DNA from: Flavobacteriales bacterium
GTDB lineage: Bacteria; Bacteroidota; Bacteroidia; Flavobacteriales_D; Sanyastnellaceae
Assembly: GCA_016722445.1 (NCBI GenBank)
Contig: JADKIZ010000001.1
Location: forward strand, 310,001-374,000
Length of the DNA: 64,000 nucleotides
Reading direction: 5' to 3'
Below, one piece after another: positions 1 through 7,060 of the stretch; position 1 is the first letter of the stretch, and each line of letters opens with the position of its first letter. Made by a program: the position numbers and the translations under genes. The notes under the pieces were generated by a model that worked only from the letters and a program-made list of their open reading frames with translations, was not told the DNA's origin and did no database searches.

Positions 1-78
1 GCCGGTAATTAAGAGTACAGAAAATAAAAATGCCATGGCTAAAGCCACGGCTCCACGGGTTGCAAATGCAGGTTTCAT
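1..78 (-). CDS. N-terminus of an exported or membrane protein (cut by window edge)
   Basis: An ATG at 78-76 on the minus strand opens a frame that runs without a stop to the window edge. The 26 visible residues start MKPAFATRGAVALAMAF and continue into a hydrophobic stretch, which looks like a signal peptide or first membrane helix. The rest of the protein lies outside the window, so no function can be assigned. It lies 142 bp downstream of the LytTR regulator gene on the same strand and could belong to the same transcription unit, although a perfect dyad at 132-152 sits between them. Confidence 0.5.
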   Translation of the reverse strand, partial: MKPAFATRGAVALAMAFLFSVLLITG

Positions 79-131
79 ACTGGTGTGTAAGCGGAATTGG
101 TCGCTTGGGGTTATGCGAATGAACGACGAAA

Positions 132-152
132 GATTCAATAAATTATTGAATC
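132..152. repeat. Perfect 9-bp dyad between two minus-strand genes
   Basis: The sequence GATTCAATA, three bases, TATTGAATC forms a perfect inverted repeat between the stop of the LytTR regulator gene (221) and the start of the edge gene (78). On the minus strand it is followed by a moderately T-rich stretch. It could be a weak AU-rich terminator or a protein-binding site for the edge gene; the sequence alone does not decide. Confidence 0.4.
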
Positions 153-220
153 CTGAAAAGATTTTTTTTCGGGATGAAAAAAGGGTTGAAAACGGGTATC
201 GGCAATCCGTTGCGTTGGTG

Positions 221-964
221 TTATTCCGCGATACCCAAACGCGCCAGCAATTCTTCCTTATGGGTGCGGCCGACGGGTATTTTGACTCCTTTTACACTCA
301 CTTCTGCAGGAAAGACGCCATCTACCATTTCGGTGTTCACTGCAAAGCCGCGATGCACGCGAATAAATAGCACCTGATCGAGTTGTTGGATAAAATCATC
401 AAGACTACTTCTGATGAGAATTTTTTTGCCGGTGGAAAGATGTAGCGCTACATAATTTGCTTCACTTTCGAGGTATAACAATTCGTGGTAATAGACTTTT
501 CGAAATGAGTGGCCATCTTTAACAAAAACAGAATCCTTTTTTGCTGTTGGCTGACCAGTCTTGTTTTCCGACGCTTGTTTTATTCCATTGAAATTACTGA
601 AGGCGATTTCTATGGCCGAATACAATTGGTCTTTGGTAACAGGTTTTGCCAAATAGGCTGATGGCTGCACTGCTTTTGCACGATCAACGGTGTTCGAATC
701 CAGATTAGCGGTGAGGAAAATAAAAGGAATATGAAACTTTTTACGCACCGTATCCGCGAGATCAATACCATCCATTTGACCCACGAGATGGATGTCGAGC
801 AGCATGAGATCAGGCTTCTCATTTTCCATCAATTCAATGGCTTCGCTATATCTGGTGGCATTATCCGGAACATGATAACCTATCTCTGTGAGCATTTCCG
901 ACAATGCGCCGGCAATGATCATATCATCTTCAACAATTCCTATGGTAAGTTTTTCTTTGAGCAT
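221..964 (-). CDS. LytTR-family response regulator
   Basis: A 247-residue response regulator: a receiver domain (about 5-125) and a C-terminal LytTR DNA-binding domain (about 145-245). The receiver has the acidic pair D13/D14, the phospho-acceptor D57 in LLDIHL, T85 and K107 in the usual YLAKP context, so it should be phosphorylatable. LytTR domains bind imperfect direct repeats in promoters, typically of genes for surface, exopolysaccharide or sensory functions. The gene starts one base after the stop codon of the upstream sensor kinase (TGA, A, ATG), so the two are translationally linked and form a cognate pair. The target genes are unknown; the nearest downstream candidate is the truncated edge gene. 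Confidence 0.93.
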   Translation of the reverse strand: MLKEKLTIGIVEDDMIIAGALSEMLTEIGYHVPDNATRYSEAIELMENEKPDLMLLDIHLVGQMDGIDLADTVRKKFHIPFIFLTANLDSNTVDRAKAVQPSAYLAKPVTKDQLYSAIEIAFSNFNGIKQASENKTGQPTAKKDSVFVKDGHSFRKVYYHELLYLESEANYVALHLSTGKKILIRSSLDDFIQQLDQVLFIRVHRGFAVNTEMVDGVFPAEVSVKGVKIPVGRTHKEELLARLGIAE

Positions 965-965
965 T

Positions 966-2177
966 TCAGATCATTTTACTTCTCGCATCCAGATTATGAA
1001 ATGTCAGTTCGAAAACACTACCGCCATCAAATCGGTATACAATATTACCAGCGAGTTGGCGGCTGAGTTGTCTGATGAGTTTCAATCCGAGCGAATTACT
1101 TCTATTGAAGTCAAAATTAGCAGGAAGACCTGAACCATCATCACGATAATTGAAATAGAATTTGCCTTCTCCGAGATCTTTGATTTCGATGCGGATATTT
1201 CCTTCGTTCCTACCATCAAAGGCGTATTTATAGGAATTGGTCAGGAGCTCATTCAATATCAAACCAAGCGGTGTCGCCGATTCGATATCGATGAAAATTT
1301 CAGGAACGAGATTCGTGATATTCACAGGGCATTCTTGTCGCTCGAAAACCTGGCGGATATGCGAGATCAATTCCTTCAGGAAAGAACCGACTTCGACGCC
1401 TTTCAGATCATCATGTTGGTAAAGATTCTGGTGAATGAACGCAATTGAAAGTACCCTATTCTGACCTTCGCGGATAGCTGCGCGCACATTTTCATCATTA
1501 GTACGTGAGACTTGCATTTCGAGAAGAGCGGAAATCACTTGCAAATTATTTTTCACCCGGTGATGAATTTCCTTGAGCAGCAATTCACGTTGCGAAACCG
1601 ATTCCTGCAGTTGTACCGTTCTCTTTTGAACGGTGTTCTCCAACAATTTCACGGTTCTTCTTTTATCCCTTCGCAGAATCCATGATCTTCCACTAAAAAA
1701 GAAGAAAATAAATAGCACCACAGTGACGAAAGTGGCGATCTGACCACGCAGTCCATGAAAAAACGGCGCCCTTACCTGTACGTTAAAAGCCTTGATGGTC
1801 ACCATGCCGGCTTCAGGCTTTTTCATGGCGAGAACAAGTCGGTAGCGACCTTCCTCCAAAGTTCCGGTGCGGATTGGATCCTGATTGAGTTCATACCAAA
1901 TGGGATCAAAACCATCGATACGATAGAAAAGCGTACCTACGTCGGGTGTTGTAGCTACTTGTAATCGGATGTAGCGATCATGATGATGTAAAACAATATT
2001 GTTTTCTTTGATGACACTGAAGGTTTCGTCAACAACGGCGCCCGCATTTTGATCAAATCGTGTAAACGACAAGAGCTTTACATCCGGTAATGAAATTTGT
2101 GAAAACGCCGGATAAGCACCGAACCAGGTAAAAAGTGCGATCAGAATAATTTTCCGGTATGAAACTTTCTCAAACAT
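966..2177 (-). CDS. Membrane sensor histidine kinase (HisKA_2 type)
   Basis: A 403-residue sensor kinase. It has an N-terminal signal segment (about 8-27), an extracytoplasmic region of about 110 residues resembling the Y_Y_Y beta-sandwich that follows two-component propellers, a membrane helix at about 147-165, a short coiled coil (about 170-200), the H-box EIHHRVKNNLQ (phospho-acceptor His205 or His206) and an HATPase domain with N-box residues N309/N314 and G-boxes at about 347-352 and 364-367. The HRVKNNLQ motif places it in the HisKA_2 class common with LytTR partners. The large propeller seen in many Bacteroidota relatives is missing; only the Y_Y_Y-like domain remains. The next gene, one base downstream, is the cognate LytTR regulator. 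The ligand is unknown. Confidence 0.92.
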   Translation of the reverse strand: MFEKVSYRKIILIALFTWFGAYPAFSQISLPDVKLLSFTRFDQNAGAVVDETFSVIKENNIVLHHHDRYIRLQVATTPDVGTLFYRIDGFDPIWYELNQDPIRTGTLEEGRYRLVLAMKKPEAGMVTIKAFNVQVRAPFFHGLRGQIATFVTVVLFIFFFFSGRSWILRRDKRRTVKLLENTVQKRTVQLQESVSQRELLLKEIHHRVKNNLQVISALLEMQVSRTNDENVRAAIREGQNRVLSIAFIHQNLYQHDDLKGVEVGSFLKELISHIRQVFERQECPVNITNLVPEIFIDIESATPLGLILNELLTNSYKYAFDGRNEGNIRIEIKDLGEGKFYFNYRDDGSGLPANFDFNRSNSLGLKLIRQLSRQLAGNIVYRFDGGSVFELTFHNLDARSKMI

Positions 2178-2236
2178 TTAGTCAGTTGCCGAATATACAT
2201 GTTACCGCATCATGTCTTGATGACAAAAGAACCAAA

Positions 2237-2258
2237 AGCCCCCGTTTTACCGGAGGCT
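2237..2258 (-). terminator. Terminator-like hairpin on the minus strand
   Basis: Read on the minus strand, AGCCTCCG, a six-base loop and CGGGGGCT form an 8-bp stem with one mismatch, followed by a U-rich run (TTTTGGTTCTTTT). No minus-strand protein gene ends just upstream of it, so it ends either read-through from the LytTR regulator at 3239 or a short non-coding transcript. It also shields the kinase gene at 2177. Confidence 0.5.
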
Positions 2259-2420
2259 CATGGCTGGATTGTTGAACTGTTAATTGAAGAAACCACTGGT
2301 CCAGTCTTAGTGAATCAATAGATGCTTTCGGTCCATCCACAACCTGTTGTCATCCAAAAAAACATATTAATTATTAGGTAATCAGTTACAAATTCTTTCG
2401 GTTCTTTTCCTTCACTCCTG

Positions 2421-2444
2421 CTCTCTCCCATATCTGGGAGAGAG
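2421..2444. repeat. Perfect 10-bp stem, 4-nt loop hairpin
   Basis: CTCTCTCCCA, TATC, TGGGAGAGAG form a perfect hairpin. Flanking bases (CACTCC on the left, GGAG and CAGTG on the right) partly extend the symmetry. There is no T-tract, so it is not a standard terminator. It could be a REP/MITE-like palindromic remnant or part of a structured small RNA. Confidence 0.6.
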
Positions 2445-2637
2445 CGAAGTGGAGTCAGTGTTAAGTTGAGAATCCGATTGTTTTTGGTATTTACAGGTCA
2501 AAGGTGTGTGTGTTCTGAAGGCGAAGTCAATTATTTGGGACGAACTGCACGGTTTTGTGTATGGAAGTGAAATAGGGTGAAATAACAGTTTCCATTTGTC
2601 AGACATAGCTATATTTCCAGCTCGAACCACCATTGGT

Positions 2638-3237
2638 ATGCCGCACAAAAAACACTTGTACAAAGACAAAAAGCTCCGGCTCGCCATGAAAAAAGAACCG
2701 GGAATTGTCTTGGAAAAAAAGCAACACATCCACCTCGTTCTATGTGCTTCTATTATCAGTCAGCAACTGAGTACAAAAGCAGCAGCGACGATTCACGGCA
2801 GGTTCAGGGGTTTGTTCTCTGAAAAAAATCCGAAGCCGCAAGACATTCTGAAGATTCCATTTGAAACACTAAGAAGTATCGGGCTCAGTCAGGCGAAAGC
2901 AACTTATGTCAGAAATGTATGCGCGTTTTTTATTGAAGAAAAAATCAATGATCAGAAGCTGCACCAAATGCACCGGGATGAGGTGATTGCCACTTTGACA
3001 AAAATCAAAGGCGTTGGAAGGTGGACCGTCGAAATGTTGTTGATGTTTGGTTTAGGTGATGAAGATGTCTTTTCCGCGGGAGATTTAGCACTACAACAGA
3101 GCATGGTAAAATTGTACGATCTGGGACATCTCGATAAAAAGAGCCTGATGTCCGAGTTGTTGCGCATCAGTGAAAATTGGAAACCATACAGAACTCATGC
3201 CTGCCTCTATTTATGGCATTGGAGTGATAAGGATTAG
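2638..3237 (+). CDS. HhH-GPD DNA glycosylase (3-methyladenine DNA glycosylase II-like)
   Basis: A 199-residue base-excision repair enzyme of the helix-hairpin-helix GPD superfamily, expected to remove alkylated purines such as 3-methyladenine from DNA. The HhH motif is K-G-V-G at about 124-127, followed by R-W-T, and the catalytic aspartate is D149 in the FSAGDLAL context. There is no iron-sulfur cluster loop, which argues against the endonuclease III branch, and the N-terminal domain of E. coli AlkA is absent, as in many short bacterial homologues. The start was set at ATG 2638 because family members begin close to the HLYKDKKL segment; a longer TTG start at 2596 adds 14 unconvincing residues. 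Its stop lies one base from the stop of the convergent LytTR gene, so the 3' ends of the two transcripts must overlap. Confidence 0.88.
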   Translation: MPHKKHLYKDKKLRLAMKKEPGIVLEKKQHIHLVLCASIISQQLSTKAAATIHGRFRGLFSEKNPKPQDILKIPFETLRSIGLSQAKATYVRNVCAFFIEEKINDQKLHQMHRDEVIATLTKIKGVGRWTVEMLLMFGLGDEDVFSAGDLALQQSMVKLYDLGHLDKKSLMSELLRISENWKPYRTHACLYLWHWSDKD

Positions 3238-3238
3238 T

Positions 3239-3985
3239 TTATTGTCTGACGCGAATCCGCACTTCCTGCAATCGCCTTCTGCTCACGGGTAAGCGACTTT
3301 CGTCATCCATCATCAATTCATCGGCAGCGGTGATTCCCAGGATATGGCGCAAGTTCACCAAATGCGACTTGTGAATTCGTATAAAATGATCCGGAGAAAG
3401 CATCTCTTCGATATCGCCCAATGTTTTGGAAGCGAGAAACTTTTTTCTGTTTCTCAGGTGAATTGCGGTATAGTTGCTATCCGCTTCACAACGCACAATC
3501 TCATTGAGGTTAAAACGATGTTCGCCTTGTTTTGAAGCGATCACCAGACTTACATCATCATCACTTTTACCAGTCAGATTATCTTGAAGGTTCTGCAGTT
3601 TCAAAGCTGTCAAGGTTTTTTCCCTTCTTTCTTGAAAACGCATCACGGCCTTCATCAAATCATCTGAATTGATCGGTTTGAGCAAATAATCCAGAGCACT
3701 ATATCGAATGGCCTGTATTGCATATTGATCATAAGCAGTACAAAATATCACTTCAAAACGCGAGGTATCCAGTTGATTCAACAAATCAAATCCGCTCATT
3801 CCAGGCATTTTGATATCCAGAAAAATCAATTGTGGAGAATGGGATTGCAGAAAAACGAGAGCCGTGGATGGATCCGAAAATTCCGCCATTATGTTCACTT
3901 CGTCCGAGAGCGACTGGGAGAGTAGCGCTTTCAATTCGCTCACTGCCCAGACATCATCATCAATAATAACTGCACTTACCGACAT
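3239..3985 (-). CDS. LytTR-family response regulator (second system)
   Basis: A 248-residue receiver plus LytTR regulator. The receiver (about 4-120) has D9-D11, the phospho-acceptor D57 in IFLDIKMPG, and K103 in DYLLKP. The LytTR DNA-binding domain occupies about 145-245. It lies 24 bp downstream of the hybrid kinase gene on the same strand, so the kinase is its likely partner. It is related to, but clearly different from, the LytTR regulator at 221-964: the two differ in receiver sequence and in kinase class of the partner. It may bind direct repeats at surface-protein promoters; no target can be named. Confidence 0.92.
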   Translation of the reverse strand: MSVSAVIIDDDVWAVSELKALLSQSLSDEVNIMAEFSDPSTALVFLQSHSPQLIFLDIKMPGMSGFDLLNQLDTSRFEVIFCTAYDQYAIQAIRYSALDYLLKPINSDDLMKAVMRFQERREKTLTALKLQNLQDNLTGKSDDDVSLVIASKQGEHRFNLNEIVRCEADSNYTAIHLRNRKKFLASKTLGDIEEMLSPDHFIRIHKSHLVNLRHILGITAADELMMDDESRLPVSRRRLQEVRIRVRQ

Positions 3986-4009
3986 ACTTAACTTGTTGAT
4001 CGCACAAGA

Positions 4010-6718
4010 TCATATTTTCTTCATTCCAAAAATAACGAATTCCAATTGCTGCCAGTCCTGTTCGTTCCAGATTTTTTTCATTTCCAAAACGGCACAATCA
4101 TCAGCCAATTTAGTATATCCTGCATTGGTTAACAAAGGTCTGGTTTGATGGAGTGCAGCTTTCGCCAAATCGCTGTCAAGTGCAGTCGCAGCATCATTCA
4201 GCGCTTTAATTTTATCCGGTAAAAATTCCAGTGCACGGAATTTGGCTTCAGTGTCTTCATCTACCTGCCGCATTTTTCCAGAAGCCTTGATACCAAGCCG
4301 CGCAACAATCGCAGTGACCAACTCATTTTCTTTGAACGGTTTCATCACATAATCATTCATACCGGCTTCTATGCATCGATCCAAATCTGTGCGAATCACA
4401 CTCGCAGTAAGACCAATAACAGGAATGTTACGGCCTTCATTTCTAATTAAACGTGTTGCTTCATATCCATCCATGACCGGCATTTGCACATCCATTAACA
4501 CAAGATCGTAATCATCTTCATTCAACAGATCAATCACCTCACGACCGTTGTGAGTTCTATAAAGTTTTGCAGAAGGAAAATACTTCTGCAGTGTTCCTGA
4601 CGTAACCAAATAATTGTATTGATTGTCTTCTGCGACGATGATGTGAAGTTCCACGTCATATACTTCCATGGAGCGATGTTGAACAAGGATATCAGATTCA
4701 ACAGCATCTATCAATGGAATTTTCACGGTGAAAGATGAGCCACTACCAACGATACTCTCCACAGTCAAATTGCCGTCCATTAGATTCGTCAGGTTTTTCG
4801 CTATGGTAAGACCAAGTCCTGTTCCGCCGTATTTGCGGCTATCACTCAAGTTGGCTTGAACAAAACTGTCGAAAATGATACCAAGCTTTTCCTTTTCGAT
4901 ACCAACACCACTATCCTTTACTTCAAATTGCAAATAGGGTTTTGTATTATTTTCTGATAATACTGAAACATGCAATGCAATCATACCAGAGTTCGTGAAC
5001 TTAATGGCGTTGTTCAGCAGATTGTTTAGCACTTGGGATAATCTCGCCGAATCTCCTTTTATGAAGAGCGGCACATTTTTTTCGACCAATAACTGAAAAT
5101 TCAGTTGCTTTTCCCTTGCTTTTATTTGATAGATAGCTGCAATAGTATTCACTTCATCCAACAAACGGAAGGCAACATGTTCAACTTTGAGTTTGCCGGA
5201 TTCTATTTTACTTAGATCAAGAATGTCATTCAAAACCACATTCAGGTTTTCACTACTGTGATGAATGGCGTGAAGGTATTCTCCGGCCTTACTATCCTTT
5301 ACTTCGTCCAATAAGAGTCGGCTCAGCCCAGTGATGGCGTTCATTGGTGTCCTGATCTCATGGCTCATATTGGCCAGAAATTGTTGTTTCATTTGTTCAC
5401 TGTGCTCCGCTTTCTGACGAGCAATTTCCACTTCCCGATTTTTCTCCCGCAGTTGTCTGGTGGATTTTCTTTTTTGCAGATAAGCAAAAACAAGGAGCAT
5501 CAGAACAAGGAAGACAAACAATGCCCCGCCGGTGAGCATAAGAATAACCTGCTTTTGTTTTTGGTTTTCCGCTTGTTCGATGGCTATTTGTTTGTCACGC
5601 TTTTCCGTTTCGTATTTGCCTGCGAGTTCAGCCAGCTCACTTTGTTTTTCATCCAATTCAAGACTGTCTTTCAAAGCCACATATTGATGGAGATAGAGAT
5701 AAGCATCATCAAATTGACGCTTTTCATTTTTAAGTTCCGACAACAATTTAAATATCGCCATTCTGTCCTGGGGCAGATCTTCCGTGTATGTCAACGGCAG
5801 TATTTCCTTTAAAATTTTTTCAGACTCATCAAATTGCCCTGCTTTTTTCAGAAGCATTGCCAGAAGATGTGATTCAAAAACCACATCGAAAATCGACTCT
5901 TGATCTTTAAAAATTTTCAAAGCTTCCCGACAGTAATGAATAGAGCTATCAGAAAGATTCGTTTTGTCATACATCTGAGCTAGGCCTTCAAAAGCATAGG
6001 CGATGTAGTAAATATTGCCGGTAGATTTAAAACAGTAAATTGACTTTTGGTATTCCTCGGCAGCTTTATCAAAATCCTTTAACCCAAAGTATGCGTTGGC
6101 AAGACCATTGTGGACATTACCTTGTTTACCCAAATTGTTTGTGCTTAATTCCTTTTGAAGAGAGAGTTGAAAATACTCGATTGCTCTGGAGTAATCTTCT
6201 AATGAATTATAGCACGTTCCGATAGAATAAAGCGTACTCGCGTGATAACCCAAATCAGGACATTGTTTTTGAATTTCTTCAGCCTTCATGAAAGACTTCA
6301 GGGCATTGCTCAGGTCATTTTGTTTTTTATACAATCCGCCCAGATTTGCATAAACACTGGCAGACTCACAAAAAGCACCCGCCTTTTTCAACCAATTCAA
6401 ACTTTTGTCATAGTGGACAAAAGCACTATCAAAATCACCGGAATTGTCATAACAAAATCCAAGGGCATTTTCTCCATCACCCCGAAGTTTATCACTGTTA
6501 CATTTTTCAGCGAATTGCAGTGATTGTTTGGCGAGTTCTGTGCCTTTTGTAACATCAGAGGTAGCGAAATTGAATGCGGCCTGCCAAAGAGCAAAAGCAC
6601 GATCTTCATCTGTGGTAGCGCTTTCAAATTCCTTAAGATATTCTTCCGCCTGTGAGCGATCCTGTGCGCTTACACCCACAGTCAAAACGATCCATATCAG
6701 ACAATACACATATTTCAC
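4010..6718 (-). CDS. Hybrid sensor histidine kinase with TPR sensor region
   Basis: A 902-residue hybrid kinase. A signal peptide (1-19, ending VSAQ) precedes a periplasmic region with about eight tetratricopeptide repeats (about 20-350), a coiled coil, a membrane helix (about 391-413), a HisKA domain with phospho-acceptor H453 in MSHEIRTPMN, an HATPase domain (about 550-670, with KDSGVGI and GGTGLGLTIAKNL) and a receiver domain (about 690-808, D743 in LMDVQMPVMDG, K793). The last 80 residues resemble a histidine phosphotransfer domain (ALHQTR...LADDCAVLE) with a candidate H857, so a full phosphorelay may sit in one chain. The LytTR regulator at 3239-3985 is the probable output. The start codon is GTG at 6718, giving a typical signal peptide. 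Confidence 0.93.
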   Translation of the reverse strand: MKYVYCLIWIVLTVGVSAQDRSQAEEYLKEFESATTDEDRAFALWQAAFNFATSDVTKGTELAKQSLQFAEKCNSDKLRGDGENALGFCYDNSGDFDSAFVHYDKSLNWLKKAGAFCESASVYANLGGLYKKQNDLSNALKSFMKAEEIQKQCPDLGYHASTLYSIGTCYNSLEDYSRAIEYFQLSLQKELSTNNLGKQGNVHNGLANAYFGLKDFDKAAEEYQKSIYCFKSTGNIYYIAYAFEGLAQMYDKTNLSDSSIHYCREALKIFKDQESIFDVVFESHLLAMLLKKAGQFDESEKILKEILPLTYTEDLPQDRMAIFKLLSELKNEKRQFDDAYLYLHQYVALKDSLELDEKQSELAELAGKYETEKRDKQIAIEQAENQKQKQVILMLTGGALFVFLVLMLLVFAYLQKRKSTRQLREKNREVEIARQKAEHSEQMKQQFLANMSHEIRTPMNAITGLSRLLLDEVKDSKAGEYLHAIHHSSENLNVVLNDILDLSKIESGKLKVEHVAFRLLDEVNTIAAIYQIKAREKQLNFQLLVEKNVPLFIKGDSARLSQVLNNLLNNAIKFTNSGMIALHVSVLSENNTKPYLQFEVKDSGVGIEKEKLGIIFDSFVQANLSDSRKYGGTGLGLTIAKNLTNLMDGNLTVESIVGSGSSFTVKIPLIDAVESDILVQHRSMEVYDVELHIIVAEDNQYNYLVTSGTLQKYFPSAKLYRTHNGREVIDLLNEDDYDLVLMDVQMPVMDGYEATRLIRNEGRNIPVIGLTASVIRTDLDRCIEAGMNDYVMKPFKENELVTAIVARLGIKASGKMRQVDEDTEAKFRALEFLPDKIKALNDAATALDSDLAKAALHQTRPLLTNAGYTKLADDCAVLEMKKIWNEQDWQQLEFVIFGMKKI

Positions 6719-7060
6719 CTTGCCAAAGTAAGAAGGGAATTTCCTTCAACCTCAATGATCGTTTTTTGGTCCTAAATCACAACTCAACAGAAAATCAGTT
6801 CAAAACACTATGATTGAGTCTTTACCAGAAATTGGGAGAATGCTCAGATCAAATCCAAGTCAATCAGAGGAATTAGTTTTTTCTACTTGATAAGCAAAAC
6901 ACCTAGAATAAAGCATAACATGTAAACACTTCCGCCCTCCGTTCACTCATAAGATTGAACCGATAGCTAAATATCCCACCTTTGGCTCATCACAAATTCT
7001 ATCCAATCAAGACCTCCCTAGATTTGTTCCGGAATACTAACAAAACAATACCCGTTAAAC
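6719..7060. other. Divergent intergenic region
   Basis: This 342-bp AT-rich region separates the divergent hybrid kinase and secreted-protein genes and has no convincing reading frame. A promoter-like pair for the plus-strand gene is described separately. A second perfect -7 octamer (TAGATTTG, 7019-7026) has no matching -33 element. On the minus strand, TTACTTTG lies five bases before the kinase GTG start, which would imply an almost leaderless mRNA; this is weak evidence. Confidence 0.4.
6954..6984 (+). promoter_or_regulatory. Candidate Bacteroidota-type promoter
   Basis: ATTG (6954-6957), a 19-bp spacer, then CACCTTTG (6977-6984) match the Bacteroidota vegetative pattern (TTTG, about 19 bp, TAnnTTTG) with one deviation in each box. 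Transcription would start about 70 bp before the ATG of the secreted protein at 7061. Confidence 0.4.

Larger units (their letters stand above)
2178..2637. other. Non-coding interval between sensor kinase and glycosylase genes
   Basis: No convincing protein gene lies here. The interval holds three structural elements: a terminator-like hairpin for the minus strand (2237-2258), a strong 10-bp perfect hairpin (2421-2444), and a minus-strand promoter-like octamer (CACCTTTG, plus-strand 2499-2506). Together they could delimit a small RNA of about 255 nt. A 16-codon minus-strand reading frame starting MFFWMTTGCGWTE lies inside it. The start of the downstream plus-strand gene is taken as ATG 2638. 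Confidence 0.5.

Noticed and set aside
2596..2637. Longer TTG start for the DNA glycosylase
   Set aside because: It adds 14 residues without family similarity; ATG 2638 matches the normal start of short HhH-GPD homologues.
2412..2729. 105-codon minus-strand frame overlapping the glycosylase start
   Set aside because: It overlaps the glycosylase gene in antisense, crosses the strong hairpin, and has no recognisable protein features.
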